Shown one piece after another: positions 51,676 to 61,608 of a DNA stretch of 64,000 nt. The translations under genes and the position numbers were made by a program. The notes beneath the pieces were generated by a model. It was not told the origin of the DNA. It did not search any database and saw only the letters and a program-made list of their open reading frames with translations. This DNA is from Candidatus Edwardsbacteria bacterium RifOxyA12_full_54_48. Its GTDB lineage: Bacteria > Edwardsbacteria > AC1 > EtOH8. The stretch covers positions 124,001-188,000 of the forward strand of contig MFFN01000006.1 in the NCBI GenBank assembly GCA_001777915.1, written 5' to 3'. The first letter of the stretch is position 1; each line of letters starts with the position of its first letter.

Positions 51676-52781
51676 TGTTCGCCCAGTGCTATTTTATAGG
51701 CCCGTTCAAAACCCTGCAACATTTGAGAGTCCGAAAAGTCATTGATCACTTTCTCCCGACCGGCCCGGCCCAGCCGGATCCTCATGGCCTGGTCATCGAA
51801 CAAAAGGCTTACCTGGCCAGTCAGATCATTGATATTCCTTACTTCTGCCAGCAGGCCGTCTTTCCTGTCGTCTATTATGTCCAGGACGCCGTCCTTGCCG
51901 TAGGCCACGCAGGGCAGCCCGCAGGCCATGGCCTCGGTCAGGGTCAGGCCGAAGGATTCGGCATATGATGGAAAGACGAACACATCCAGGGCCTGCAGGT
52001 ATCTTTCCCGGTCATCTTTGAATCCGGTCATATGGGCCCTGGGGCCCAGTTTATCCCTGATCTCCGTTTCTATTTTATCCCCGTATCGGTCCTCGTTCCG
52101 GCTATGACCGCCGATAAACAGGAACTCAACATTCCTACCGGACAGGGCCTGGGCCATTTGGATGAAATCCTCATATCCCTTGCCATAGGATATCCGGCCC
52201 ATCATGCCGATAAGAATTGCATCGCTGGATATCTCCAGTTCGTCTCGAACCGCCTTTCTCCGAATCAGATCCGGGATGAATCTGGACGTATCAGTGCCCA
52301 AATAGACGATATCAACTTTTCCCTCGGGAAGCGGAGTGGTTGCGACAAGGTTGTCCTTGATCAGCCGGGAGATGGCCGTAGCCCGGTCAACCCCCCGGTA
52401 TATGAACCTATGCCAGGGATCCTTTTTGTTGATATAGGATCCCAAATGCTTGGTAAAAACCATCTTCCCCCCGGTCAACTGTTTGACCGGCACCGCCAGG
52501 TTGAGGTCCTTTGAGTAGTGTACATGAATTACATCGGGCTCGGTCTTTTTTACAAACTTTAAAAAACGATACCAGCCGCTCAAGCCAAAAGAGCTATCGG
52601 CCAGGATCGGTTGGTTATCAATGCCCAGATCCCTGCACCTTGTGGACAGTGGAGTATCTTTACCAGTAACCACCATTACTGTGTGTCCGTCGTTTTTTTG
52701 CAGATATGCTAATCGGCCGACAACCATCTCCATTCCGCCCCAGGAAGCCGAGCTACAGACATGTACGATGTTAATTTTCAC
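51672..52781 (-). CDS. Glycosyltransferase family 4
   Basis: 369 residues, GT-B fold. The N-terminal half has G-G-M-E and the A-Y-L-Q-K segment. The C-terminal half has G-M-M-G-R-I-S-Y-G-K-G-Y and the E-x7-E motif in A-E-S-F-G-L-T-L-T-E-A-M-A-C-G (about 275). It transfers a sugar from a nucleotide donor during envelope polysaccharide or LPS core assembly; donor and acceptor are unknown. Overlaps its neighbours by 4 and 11 bases. Confidence 0.92.
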   Translation of the reverse strand: MKINIVHVCSSASWGGMEMVVGRLAYLQKNDGHTVMVVTGKDTPLSTRCRDLGIDNQPILADSSFGLSGWYRFLKFVKKTEPDVIHVHYSKDLNLAVPVKQLTGGKMVFTKHLGSYINKKDPWHRFIYRGVDRATAISRLIKDNLVATTPLPEGKVDIVYLGTDTSRFIPDLIRRKAVRDELEISSDAILIGMMGRISYGKGYEDFIQMAQALSGRNVEFLFIGGHSRNEDRYGDKIETEIRDKLGPRAHMTGFKDDRERYLQALDVFVFPSYAESFGLTLTEAMACGLPCVAYGKDGVLDIIDDRKDGLLAEVRNINDLTGQVSLLFDDQAMRIRLGRAGREKVINDFSDSQMLQGFERAYKIALGEQ

Positions 52782-53535
52782 TCTTGACCTCCCCCAGGTC
52801 CAGTTCCCAAAGTTTGAGGTATTTGACCAGCACGTAATAGGATGAAAGGACGCATAGCATGAATCCCTCCCATCCGTCCCGGAACCCAGCCTTGAATATA
52901 TACATTTTTAAAAAAGTGGCCAGGGGCGACAGCATTATATGGCGCAGCTTGAATATTTTTCCCCGGCTCTTCAGTTCTTTGGCGGCAATGGTGGTGTAGC
53001 TGTTCAGTCTGGATATGTATATCTCTAATGATGGATAGGTGTAATGCAGCATGGGGTGCCTGAAATATTCCGTAGCTCCCTTCAAAACAACTATATCGTG
53101 CGGGTTCATCCCGCCAAACCGCCCTTTGCTCTTCAGGAACAATCGTAGATGGTGATCGGGGGACCATCCACAGTGGGTTATCCACCGGCCGATAAAATTG
53201 GATCGGCGGGGGAGATAATAACCGTCTATGGCCTGATCACGATCTTTCTTGACAGCCAGGATCTCCTGTCTCAGCTCCGGGGTGATCACCTCATCGGCAT
53301 CTATGGAAAGGATCCATTCGCCCTGCGCCAGCTCTATGGCATGATTTTTCTGCTGGATATGGCCCGGCCAGGGGTTGCTATAGACCCGCTCCGTATATTT
53401 CCTGGCCAGCTCCACTGTTCGATCGGTACTTTCGGCATCCACCACCACTATCTCATCGGCGAAATCCAGCGCCGAGAGGCACCGTTCAATATTGCCTTCC
53501 TCATTTTTAGTGATCACCGTCGCCGATATTCTCAT
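52771..53535 (-). CDS. Glycosyltransferase family 2 (WaaE/KdtX-like), paralogue 1
   Basis: 254 residues, GT-A fold. It starts I-S-A-T-V-I-T-K-N-E-E and has V-V-D-A-E-S-T-D, then N-P-W-P-G-H-I-x-Q-K-N, then the D-x-D metal site as S-I-D-A-D-E (about residue 86). This pattern belongs to the LPS-core WaaE/KdtX (LpsE) branch, usually glucosyl transfer. Two paralogues follow upstream. It abuts the next gene start to the base. Confidence 0.9.
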   Translation of the reverse strand: MRISATVITKNEEGNIERCLSALDFADEIVVVDAESTDRTVELARKYTERVYSNPWPGHIQQKNHAIELAQGEWILSIDADEVITPELRQEILAVKKDRDQAIDGYYLPRRSNFIGRWITHCGWSPDHHLRLFLKSKGRFGGMNPHDIVVLKGATEYFRHPMLHYTYPSLEIYISRLNSYTTIAAKELKSRGKIFKLRHIMLSPLATFLKMYIFKAGFRDGWEGFMLCVLSSYYVLVKYLKLWELDLGEVKSEN

Positions 53536-54356
53536 TATCTACCCCCCCGGCCCGTCTTCCGTTGATACTCTTCCCAGGTATCGGGCCGGTTCTTCTCCAG
53601 CCACCGGCGGTGCCAGGCCTTGGAAAGCCGGAAGAACCAGTAGACCATCATGGAGGTGGCATTCATATATCCGTGAGCCCCGTCCCTGTATCCCTGGTGG
53701 ACAATGTAGCATTTCCACCACATTCCCAAGGGGGAAAATATTACCCGGGCCAGGCTGGGGTGGTATCCTTTGGGCAGGCGCTCCTCCACGTCCAGTTCGG
53801 AATAGCGGTTTATCTTGTTGAAATAATCAAAAGGCGTGTTATAGGCATCGTGCCATAGGGGCTCTTTGATCCTAATTATTCGTTTCTCCCCGCCCTCCAC
53901 CTCCATCCAAGTGTGGGCAAACCCGGTCCAGCGGCACTGACCATGGCGGGCCAGGCGGGGCTGAGAGCTGGGATTGTAGTTGCCGTATCTTATCTGCCGG
54001 CCCCAGAAATGCTCGATACGTCTTATCCACCCGGCATTATATCCCCGATAGATCTCGGGGTTGCGGCAGATGTGCAATAATTTATCCCTCAACTGCTCTG
54101 TTATATACTCGTCCTGGTCCAGTATCAATATCCATTCCCCGGAGCAGCGTTGCATGCCGAATTCCCGCTGGGCCAAATAGCCGGGCCAATTATTATAAAA
54201 ATACTTGTCAGTATGCTTTTTGATAAGCTCGACCGAACCATCGGTGCTGCCGGAATCTATCACCACTATCTCATCGGCCCATTGGGCCGATTCCAAACAT
54301 TTGGCCAGCTTCTGCCCGCCATTGTAGGTGTTGAGCATAACCGAAATTTTATCCAC
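53535..54356 (-). CDS. Glycosyltransferase family 2 (WaaE/KdtX-like), paralogue 2
   Basis: 273 residues, same layout as its neighbours: V-I-D-S-G-S-T-D-G, N-N-W-P-G-Y-x-x-Q-R-E, and the metal motif as L-I-L-D-Q-D-E (D-Q-D instead of D-A-D). The substrate is unknown; the family acts on LPS core. It overlaps paralogue 3 by eight bases. Confidence 0.9.
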   Translation of the reverse strand: MDKISVMLNTYNGGQKLAKCLESAQWADEIVVIDSGSTDGSVELIKKHTDKYFYNNWPGYLAQREFGMQRCSGEWILILDQDEYITEQLRDKLLHICRNPEIYRGYNAGWIRRIEHFWGRQIRYGNYNPSSQPRLARHGQCRWTGFAHTWMEVEGGEKRIIRIKEPLWHDAYNTPFDYFNKINRYSELDVEERLPKGYHPSLARVIFSPLGMWWKCYIVHQGYRDGAHGYMNATSMMVYWFFRLSKAWHRRWLEKNRPDTWEEYQRKTGRGGR

Positions 54357-55095
54357 TTCCGGCCTCCCTGATCTTGGCCATCACCACAAAACGGCCCAAG
54401 GCCGACAGGCCGGCTATGGCCAATCCCCGGACCCCCTCGCGCCAACCCTGCAGAACAACATACAGTTTCCAAAACTCCGCCAGGGGCTCCCACAACAATC
54501 TAAGGGCTGAAAACCGGCGGCCCTCCCGGTTCTTCTGTTTGGCCTCCAGGGAGGTGTATTCATTGATTTTCTCCAAATACCGGAATAGATTCTGAACCGT
54601 ATGGTGTTTTATGCAGCCTGCGACCAGCCTCCCCGTCGGACCGTTTATTAACACTCCTTCATGGATATCGACCTCCGGGATGCTGGCCGAGTCTTTTTGG
54701 AACAGCCTGAGTTGCCAATCATTGCCCCACCGGGAATGTCTGATCATTTTGCCGAGAAAATAGTTGTTTCTTTTGAGGAAATATCCCCTGACCGGGCCGG
54801 CCAGGTCCAGGTTTAACATCTCCCGATTCAGTGGGTCATCCAGCGCCTCATCGGCGTCCAGGAAAAGCACCCAGGAGTTTTTCGCCTTTTGCAAAGACCG
54901 CTGCCGTTGCCTGGCATAGCCCGGCCAGTCGGTCTGATATACTGCGGCCCCCATAGAACGCGCCATCTCCACTGTCCGGTCGGTGCTGCCGGAGTCCATG
55001 ACTATGACCTCCGAGAAGCCGTTAAGGCTGCCGATGGACCGGGCAATGTTCTGTTCTTCGTTCCTGGCGATTATTATGGCGGTGATTTTATTCAT
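54349..55095 (-). CDS. Glycosyltransferase family 2 (WaaE/KdtX-like), paralogue 3
   Basis: 248 residues. V-M-D-S-G-S-T-D-R, T-D-W-P-G-Y-A-R-Q-R-Q and F-L-D-A-D-E mark the same GT2 branch as the two following genes. It lies four bases after gmhB. Three adjacent relatives suggest successive sugars added by diverged copies. Confidence 0.9.
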   Translation of the reverse strand: MNKITAIIIARNEEQNIARSIGSLNGFSEVIVMDSGSTDRTVEMARSMGAAVYQTDWPGYARQRQRSLQKAKNSWVLFLDADEALDDPLNREMLNLDLAGPVRGYFLKRNNYFLGKMIRHSRWGNDWQLRLFQKDSASIPEVDIHEGVLINGPTGRLVAGCIKHHTVQNLFRYLEKINEYTSLEAKQKNREGRRFSALRLLWEPLAEFWKLYVVLQGWREGVRGLAIAGLSALGRFVVMAKIREAGSG

Positions 55096-55098
55096 CTG

Positions 55099-55641
55099 TC
55101 ATCCGTCGTTCGTTATCCATAGGGCCGCCCCCAACAGATCGTCCGCTACGCAGTCGATCCTGTATTTTTGCAGCCAGGGTTCGTTTCCCCTGGACTGGCC
55201 GGTAAGCACCAGTATGGTCTTGGCCCCGATATTGTTCCCGAATTCGATATCGGCCCGGCTGTCGCCGATCATGTATGATCCCTGGAGGCTGATCTTCAGC
55301 TCTTTTTCCGCCTGCCGGGCCATCCCGATATCAGGCTTGCGGCAGGGGGCCTTTTCGTCAGGATGGTAAGGACAATAATAGATGGCATCCAAGACCGCCC
55401 CCTCCCTCTTGAGCAGCTGCCGTAATTTCCGGTGAATGGCGCCCAGTGTTTTAAGGGTCAGGTATCCCCGGGCCACCCCCGACTGGTTGCTGACCACCAC
55501 AACTTTATATTTTTTCTGATTGAGCAGCTTAACGGCCCGGCCGGAGTTTGGAAGCAAACTTAACTGTTGGGGGGAATTGACATAATTGGTGTCAACATTG
55601 ATGGTCCCGTCCCGGTCCATGAACACAGTTTTTACGGACAT
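55099..55641 (-). CDS. gmhB: D-glycero-D-manno-heptose 1,7-bisphosphate 7-phosphatase
   Basis: About 180 residues, HAD phosphatase. Motif I is F-M-D-R-D-G-T-I-N (catalytic Asps), motif II V-V-S-N-Q-S-G-V-A-R-G, and the K-P-D-I-G-M and G-D-S-R-A-D-I segments follow. The zinc loop is short: Y-C-P-Y-H-P-D-E-K-A-P-C-R-K-P, with one Cys before R-K-P where many members have two. Makes ADP-heptose precursors for LPS core. ATG 55641 is chosen for the GAGGGGG site just ahead; the in-frame start at 55662 lacks one. First gene of the sugar cluster. Confidence 0.9.
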   Translation of the reverse strand: MSVKTVFMDRDGTINVDTNYVNSPQQLSLLPNSGRAVKLLNQKKYKVVVVSNQSGVARGYLTLKTLGAIHRKLRQLLKREGAVLDAIYYCPYHPDEKAPCRKPDIGMARQAEKELKISLQGSYMIGDSRADIEFGNNIGAKTILVLTGQSRGNEPWLQKYRIDCVADDLLGAALWITNDG

Positions 55642-55716
55642 GCGCCCCCTCTGCAATTGCATTTAACAGTATGATAACCTATATTTTAACATCAGGCAAG
55701 AAATATTTTCAAAGCA

Positions 55717-55747
55717 AAGCGAGGTGGAATAATTATCCGCCTCGCTT
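55717..55747. terminator. Hairpin terminator of the secretion cluster
   Basis: AAGCGAGG/CCTCGCTT with a 15-base loop. On the minus strand TTTGCTTT follows. It lies just after the porV-like gene and just before gmhB. Confidence 0.75.
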
Positions 55748-55777
55748 GCGCAAAATGATAGCAGATCATAGCCGCAG

Positions 55778-56803
55778 TTACCTCACCTTATAACTTCCTC
55801 CCATCCGGTGGGTGTTGCCCAGATCATGGCTGTTATAGGCGTAATCAACATCGAACCGCCAGATCGATACTCCGGCCCCGAAGGTAGTCTGGGATTGCTC
55901 CCGTCCGGCCCGAAAAGCCAGTATATTCCTGTATCTAAGTTCTGTTCCCAGTCTTCCCTTTTGATAATCTTCGGTTGATCCCTCCCAGGAGATCGTTACC
56001 GCACTTCTTAAGATGTTCACCGGCTGTCGATAGGCCAGGCCCATTTTATATATTGCCGGACGAACGTCGTTGTGCTGCTTGACCGTATTCCAGGCTATGC
56101 TGGTGCCTCCGACATCCTGGGCCACGGCGCTCAGGGATAACAATCCCAGATTTGAATTCTCAACCGCTACCGGCAGCATGCCCATCAAAGGCCGGGATTC
56201 GGCCCGGCGGATGAACCATTCCGCCAGATTGATGTCTATTAAGACGCCGGCATCCACCCCCAGCCCGGTTGCCTGCCTGTCATCCAATTTGTTATAGATG
56301 AACTTGATGCTGCCGCCGGGATAAATTTTCCAAGGCTTGCCAAAGGTGATCTTGTCGAATGAAGCGCCGGCCGAGGAATAGAAGGCGTTTTCGTTATCGC
56401 CGAAAGATCCGGTCGAAGGGGTCCCCACGGTGTATGAAAACCTGGGGATATCGTCCACGCCCAGCCTGATCCAGCCGGCTCCGACTGTTATTTTACTGTT
56501 CATTGGCCAGACCAGGGCCAGATAGTCATGGCTGGCCAAGTTGGCAAACAACACCGTGTGCGCCAGCATTATCTCGGGAGACTTCAGCCTGCCCAGTCCG
56601 GCCGGATTCCAGTATAAGGCGCTGGCGTCATCGGCCACCGGCCCGAAGGCCCCCCCCATGCCCATGGCTTTTGCCCCCACCGGCAGATTGAGGAATTCCC
56701 CCCCATAGTTTTCGGCCCGGGAATCCATGCTGCCGGCACCCCATATAAACAGGGCAATTAAAACGATCCTTTTCATTTCAACACCAATTAAAGATTTTTT
56801 CAT
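55778..56803 (-). CDS. PorV/UPF0164-like outer-membrane barrel protein
   Basis: About 341 residues. After a signal peptide the mature start G-G-E-F-L-N-L-P-V-G-A-K-A-M-G-M-G-G-A-F and D-D-A-S-A-L-Y-W-N-P-A-G-L are the PorV/PorQ/UPF0164 hallmark. The rest is a run of amphipathic strands. In type IX secretion PorV carries cargo to the PorU sortase; the two are neighbours here too. ATG 56803, seven bases after the PorU-like stop with AGG six bases ahead, is preferred; ATG 56776 is also possible. Whether the full type IX system exists in this organism cannot be seen from the window. Confidence 0.85.
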   Translation of the reverse strand: MKKSLIGVEMKRIVLIALFIWGAGSMDSRAENYGGEFLNLPVGAKAMGMGGAFGPVADDASALYWNPAGLGRLKSPEIMLAHTVLFANLASHDYLALVWPMNSKITVGAGWIRLGVDDIPRFSYTVGTPSTGSFGDNENAFYSSAGASFDKITFGKPWKIYPGGSIKFIYNKLDDRQATGLGVDAGVLIDINLAEWFIRRAESRPLMGMLPVAVENSNLGLLSLSAVAQDVGGTSIAWNTVKQHNDVRPAIYKMGLAYRQPVNILRSAVTISWEGSTEDYQKGRLGTELRYRNILAFRAGREQSQTTFGAGVSIWRFDVDYAYNSHDLGNTHRMGGSYKVR

Positions 56804-56810
56804 TGGATGC

Positions 56811-59800
56811 CTACCGGAGAACCGCCATCTTTCCGGTCCTCTCCTTAACCTTTCCCCCCTGGGAAACGGTGACTTTATAAAAATAGACCCCATTGGCGAC
56901 ACCCCTTCCGCTCTCATCACGCAAATCCCATCCAAAAGTACGCACCCCGGAGGTCAATCCCCCCTTGAAGGTTTTTATCAGCCTTCCCGCGACAGTGTAT
57001 ATCTTAAGTTCATATTTGTCGGCCACATCACCCACATAAAAATAAAAGGTCGTGATATCCCCGTTGACCGGATTGGGATAATTTGCGATTTCCTTAAGGG
57101 AAAACTCTATCTTCACATCATTGAATATTTTAAGGGAGGATTTGTTGCCCAAATTGTCAGCCGCGCCGGCCTCCAGGCTGTGCCTTCCATTTTTCAGTTT
57201 GGCGGAATATACCAGCTGAACACTGTGGCTTTTATCAGGATCGATCGCCAGGCTGTAATCCGACCGGTTCACTATCTGGTTATCCAATTTAAGCCATATT
57301 GAATCGGCATTTATTCCATCCCGGTCCTCGATCATGACTGAATATTGGGGATCGGGAACACTGATAATCTGCCCCCAGCCTACCGCCTGCTGGTCCACCT
57401 TGGCGGTTATCTGCGGACCGGTGGTGTCCGTGGAGTACATGGCGGCAAATGTCCCGGGCTGGGGAGAAAATCCCGAGATATAGCTGCCGTCAATCTGCGA
57501 GGGAATCAGCTGCCATAGTCCGGTAATATCGTCATTTCTGAGAAGTTTAAGGTTGTTCAAGTCCGTGGTGCTGTCTATATTGTCCAGCTTGAGGGACACC
57601 CAAAGCGCCCGGTTGTTTTCAAAAGCCCGGGAGGAATCCGTCAGCCCGACAAAATAGGCCTGCCCCAAGCTGTCAAAGGGGATCAAGCCGGACTGGGCGA
57701 TGCCGTTTATATCGAACAGCTTCCGGCCGATAATGGCTACCGCGCTGTCGTGCAGGCAGGAATCAGGGAAAAAAGCTTTGATCTTGGAATAATAATCAAG
57801 GGTATCCTGATTGTTGCCTCTGGCATCCAGTTGATAATAATAGAAATCCTGTGACGGCACCCAATAGGCCGCCGAATTGTCGTTGGTGGTATCCTCCTGG
57901 GGATACGGCAACACCAGGGTCAGGAGTGGATCTATCCGGTAATAAAGCTGGGTGAACTCCCCCTCGATCGTCCATGGCAGGCTTAACGTCTTTTCCTTTC
58001 CGGCGGTTATGGCGTCAATAAGGCCCAGACCCAACAGGGAATCATCGCCGGAACGATGGAAAGATACTGGGATCGAATCGGCATCGATATCCCCCTGGTT
58101 CTTGATTGGGGCGTTGATGGTCAACACCCTCTTGCCGCCCAGGTAAACCGACCCCTGAGCCTGGCTGGAGGGGGTCAGATCGGCCCGGCGCAGTATCTTG
58201 TGGTTTTCCCAGCGCCCGGTCGTGATATTGCCCAAAGTATCCTGGGCCGAAACACGGAACACCAGGTAGATCTCGGACTGCGAAGGATAGTTGCCCTCCA
58301 ACCCGGCCAGGTACAGTTTGCTGTTCAGCCTGGCGGAATCTCCGGACAGGGTCATCAATGACTGATTAAAGACGTTTCCGGTGTCGGTGGTATCGTTGTA
58401 GCTTCCCCAGTGCCAGCGGCACCAGACCGAATCGATGCCGTAAAGGCTCTGGACGATCCCGGTGATCTGTATGCTGTCGATATCGGTGGGGGCGGAAGGG
58501 ATTATCTTGATCCCCGATACGGCCGGCCGGCTTATGCCCAAATACTCCACTGCCACCCAATCGGAATTGTCATCCTTCAGATAAATCTTCAAGTAAGCCT
58601 GCCCGGAAAGCGCCGAGTCGGGTATGGTTAGGTACGTTTGGGCCTGCCCCGCCGAGCTGGAGAAGGCATTCTGCAAAATAATTCTCCGGCCTGAGTCATA
58701 TAATGAAATTACCGCCAGGCCGGGGCCAAAAGGCCCGGTTATTTTTACCTGGGTGGAGTCGCCGGGGAAAACCGCCGTCTGTGATATTTCAACCCTCAAT
58801 CCGGTATCCGGAAGGGCCAGCCGGACGGCCGGATCGCCCAACAGGTTATAACTGGCCAGCATGTCCAGGGTCTGGCCGGATGGCGGCAGCCCCCCGGCCA
58901 AATTATATTTGGAAGACAAGGCAATGTCTCCAAAATACCTGAATCCCCTCCTATCCCAGGCATCCATAAAGGTGTTTTCCATGACGCAACCGGTGATGCT
59001 GTCCCCGTAGGAAGCTCCGCTGCTGGTGTAAATCCCGATAGCCCCTCCGCTGTTGAAAATGAAAGATTCGCTGATGGAGGTATATAACGGGCTCTCAAAA
59101 GCGCCCGAGGAGCAAGTGAAAGATCCGATCAGGGGCCATCTCCCCCAGTTATCCAGCCGGGGGACATCATAATACCAGAAGAAGCTCCCGTGGGACCACA
59201 ACTGGGCCCCGCCGTGCCCGAAAAACACCGCTACCGCCACCCCCTGATTAAGCCGGTTTATCAGGTCCTCCTTGTTCTGATAGGCAGAACCGTGATATAC
59301 CTTGGCTATATCATATGCCGGAGAAACCATGGCCGCCAGTTTATCGCTGGGGCTGTAAAAATTATCCTCGATATTGAGGGGCCATCCGGCGACAAAAAGA
59401 ATGTCCTTGTGCCACCGGTCCAGGAACAACCTCTGATCATACAACTGCCTTTTGTTTTCCCAAATGGTGAATTCCTGGTTGGAATTCACCGGCAGCCGAC
59501 CTATCGATATATCCGGCAGAAAATCATCTCCCTTGACCCTTACAAAGTAATCATCATCGGCGATCCCGCCGTAATAATCCGTCCTGGTGAGATGAACCGG
59601 TATCTGGTCGCGCTTGCTGTTCCCCATGACATTCCGGGGATCGTAGCTGCCGTCGCCCATCAATAGGACATATTCCGGCTGGATCGACCAGTTGTCAAAA
59701 GCGTACTTAAGATAATCCCGGATGGCCCGGTCGGATGGTATTCCATCGTTGAACTCGTCGTAGATGTCCGTTGTCAGCGCATAGATCGCATTGGGGTAGT

Positions 59801-61604
59801 TTGCCCCCCGGATCTGGACCATCTTCCCTGCCGAGGCGGTCAGTTCATCCGACGTTATGACGACGTATTCGGTGCCGATGAATGCCGGATCCCTTAAATT
59901 TGACGCTTTGTTCGGCGCCAGATCACCCGGGGAAAGCTTCCTTTTATTGTCGCTCCGGATAACCAGATATCTTTCATCGCCGTATATCCTGTCCTGAAAG
60001 GACAGATCGTAATCCAGGCCGCTGGCCCCCAGGGTCATCGCCGAACCGACGATCTTGCTTATACCCAGCTTGTAAACCTCGGTTGTGTAGGCCGGCAATC
60101 CGGTCAAGGTATACTGCACCAGGGAATCGGAAATGTTGGTATCGGTTGCGAATGTCAGGTCCCCGCCGGGGGCAGCGAAACCCCTTTTATAATCGATTTC
60201 AAACCAGTTGATCAGTATCTTGTTGCTGGTATTGGAAGTAGTATCATGTTTGACCGTCAGACTGTTGGCCCCGTTAATGACTGCTGCTGCCGGGAATTTG
60301 ACGCTGAATTCTTTCTCGGTCTGCTCATACCAAGCAAGATCGGCTATCAAATACCCGTTCAGCAGCAACTGGACATGATGCCAGTCTGTGGTGATCCCGT
60401 GCAGGCTGCCCTTGAGGATAAAGCTGTCGCCCGAAGAAATATGCGGGGAGGGAATATCTAGTCCGATGACCGCGCTGGCCGGATAATCCAGCCTTTTCCA
60501 GAACCACCGGTCATGCTGATCGCTGTTCAAGCTGCTCAGCCGGTAGAACAGGCTGTCCTTTTCAAAATGGAGGGTCTCCGAAAAGTGGCTGGCCGGTGTC
60601 ATTCCCGATAGAACCGGGGTTCCCTCCTCCTCCGCCATCCGGGCGCCTAAGGATCCGGTCAATGACAGGTAATACACATTGGCGTTGGAAAACTGATGAT
60701 AATAAGTGGAGTCGCCCCGGCTGGCCTGCCCATAAAACTCAAAATAATCATCGGCATCGAAAACCCCATCCGCCTGTCCTTTAAAATACAGCGCGACCTC
60801 CCGGCCCTTATGGGTTATTTTCAAACACCGGGGGTCGGTCAGGTCGGGATTTATTCCCGCGGCCAGAAGTTCGTTATAGCCTACTTTATAGATGCCGTCG
60901 CTTTTGATAAACATCTTATATGGCATGGTGTCGCAGGATAATTGGCCGGCCTTGGATAAAGCGCGGTAACCCCATTTTTCAGCCTGTTTGGGATTGGCTA
61001 CGGCTCCAAGTAAAACCTTGTTCAGCCGGCTTTGGGTCGGCTGAACACCCTGGGGATAGGCCCCGGTTATTTTATATTCTATGGTGACCCTGATCCTCCG
61101 GCTGAAGATCACCCGGGAGTTGGCCGGGTCGAAAACAACCGGGAAAACCGTTGCCGTCGATACCTTGGTGTTTCCGGCCCAGCCCGGGTTGCTTAAGATA
61201 GCCCCCTGAGCGGGGTACTGGGCCCTTCCGGAATATATTGTCTGGTCGATCACAAAACCGTTGTCCATTTCGGCCGGGGCCGGACTGGGAAGAGGGACTA
61301 CGGGGATATATTCCTTGTCCAGCATCTCAATCCGGGTGATGATCGCCAAAGCATTGTAAGGGACCGCCAGCATTATACTGTACTGCGGCAAAGACGGTTT
61401 CCCGCAGTCAATGGTATTAGCGCAACCGTCCACCGATATCTGGTGGTATATTCTATTGCCGACAAGCCTCGGGGAGGTTTTTATAGTGTCCGCCCCGAAT
61501 TCAAGGATCATTCCTGACTCATCGGATTTGATAATATCTATACCGGCCAGGGCCGCTGCAGAAAAATAAAGAAGGCCGGCAATGACCGCTGCGTATTTTT
61601 TCAT
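56811..61604 (-). CDS. C25-family (PorU/gingipain-like) peptidase with a C-terminal sorting domain
   Basis: 1597 residues with a signal peptide (ends near A-L-A). A propeptide-like region (25-200) and jelly-roll-like parts lead to the caspase-like C25 domain (about 560-900). Its catalytic His is in F-F-G-H-G-G (about 796) and the Cys in S-F-T-C-S-S-G (about 829); it ends with the usual L-L-G-D-P-A. Long Ig-like segments follow (CARDB type about 1000-1300). The last 90 residues are a FlgD-like/type A sorting tail with Y-P-N-P-V, N-G-V-Y-F-Y-K and the end K-M-A-V-L-R. PorU is the type IX sortase; with its own tail this could be the sortase or a gingipain-like cargo. A PorV-like gene follows after seven bases. 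Confidence 0.88.
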   Translation of the reverse strand: MKKYAAVIAGLLYFSAAALAGIDIIKSDESGMILEFGADTIKTSPRLVGNRIYHQISVDGCANTIDCGKPSLPQYSIMLAVPYNALAIITRIEMLDKEYIPVVPLPSPAPAEMDNGFVIDQTIYSGRAQYPAQGAILSNPGWAGNTKVSTATVFPVVFDPANSRVIFSRRIRVTIEYKITGAYPQGVQPTQSRLNKVLLGAVANPKQAEKWGYRALSKAGQLSCDTMPYKMFIKSDGIYKVGYNELLAAGINPDLTDPRCLKITHKGREVALYFKGQADGVFDADDYFEFYGQASRGDSTYYHQFSNANVYYLSLTGSLGARMAEEEGTPVLSGMTPASHFSETLHFEKDSLFYRLSSLNSDQHDRWFWKRLDYPASAVIGLDIPSPHISSGDSFILKGSLHGITTDWHHVQLLLNGYLIADLAWYEQTEKEFSVKFPAAAVINGANSLTVKHDTTSNTSNKILINWFEIDYKRGFAAPGGDLTFATDTNISDSLVQYTLTGLPAYTTEVYKLGISKIVGSAMTLGASGLDYDLSFQDRIYGDERYLVIRSDNKRKLSPGDLAPNKASNLRDPAFIGTEYVVITSDELTASAGKMVQIRGANYPNAIYALTTDIYDEFNDGIPSDRAIRDYLKYAFDNWSIQPEYVLLMGDGSYDPRNVMGNSKRDQIPVHLTRTDYYGGIADDDYFVRVKGDDFLPDISIGRLPVNSNQEFTIWENKRQLYDQRLFLDRWHKDILFVAGWPLNIEDNFYSPSDKLAAMVSPAYDIAKVYHGSAYQNKEDLINRLNQGVAVAVFFGHGGAQLWSHGSFFWYYDVPRLDNWGRWPLIGSFTCSSGAFESPLYTSISESFIFNSGGAIGIYTSSGASYGDSITGCVMENTFMDAWDRRGFRYFGDIALSSKYNLAGGLPPSGQTLDMLASYNLLGDPAVRLALPDTGLRVEISQTAVFPGDSTQVKITGPFGPGLAVISLYDSGRRIILQNAFSSSAGQAQTYLTIPDSALSGQAYLKIYLKDDNSDWVAVEYLGISRPAVSGIKIIPSAPTDIDSIQITGIVQSLYGIDSVWCRWHWGSYNDTTDTGNVFNQSLMTLSGDSARLNSKLYLAGLEGNYPSQSEIYLVFRVSAQDTLGNITTGRWENHKILRRADLTPSSQAQGSVYLGGKRVLTINAPIKNQGDIDADSIPVSFHRSGDDSLLGLGLIDAITAGKEKTLSLPWTIEGEFTQLYYRIDPLLTLVLPYPQEDTTNDNSAAYWVPSQDFYYYQLDARGNNQDTLDYYSKIKAFFPDSCLHDSAVAIIGRKLFDINGIAQSGLIPFDSLGQAYFVGLTDSSRAFENNRALWVSLKLDNIDSTTDLNNLKLLRNDDITGLWQLIPSQIDGSYISGFSPQPGTFAAMYSTDTTGPQITAKVDQQAVGWGQIISVPDPQYSVMIEDRDGINADSIWLKLDNQIVNRSDYSLAIDPDKSHSVQLVYSAKLKNGRHSLEAGAADNLGNKSSLKIFNDVKIEFSLKEIANYPNPVNGDITTFYFYVGDVADKYELKIYTVAGRLIKTFKGGLTSGVRTFGWDLRDESGRGVANGVYFYKVTVSQGGKVKERTGKMAVLR

Positions 61605-61608
61605 TCCT

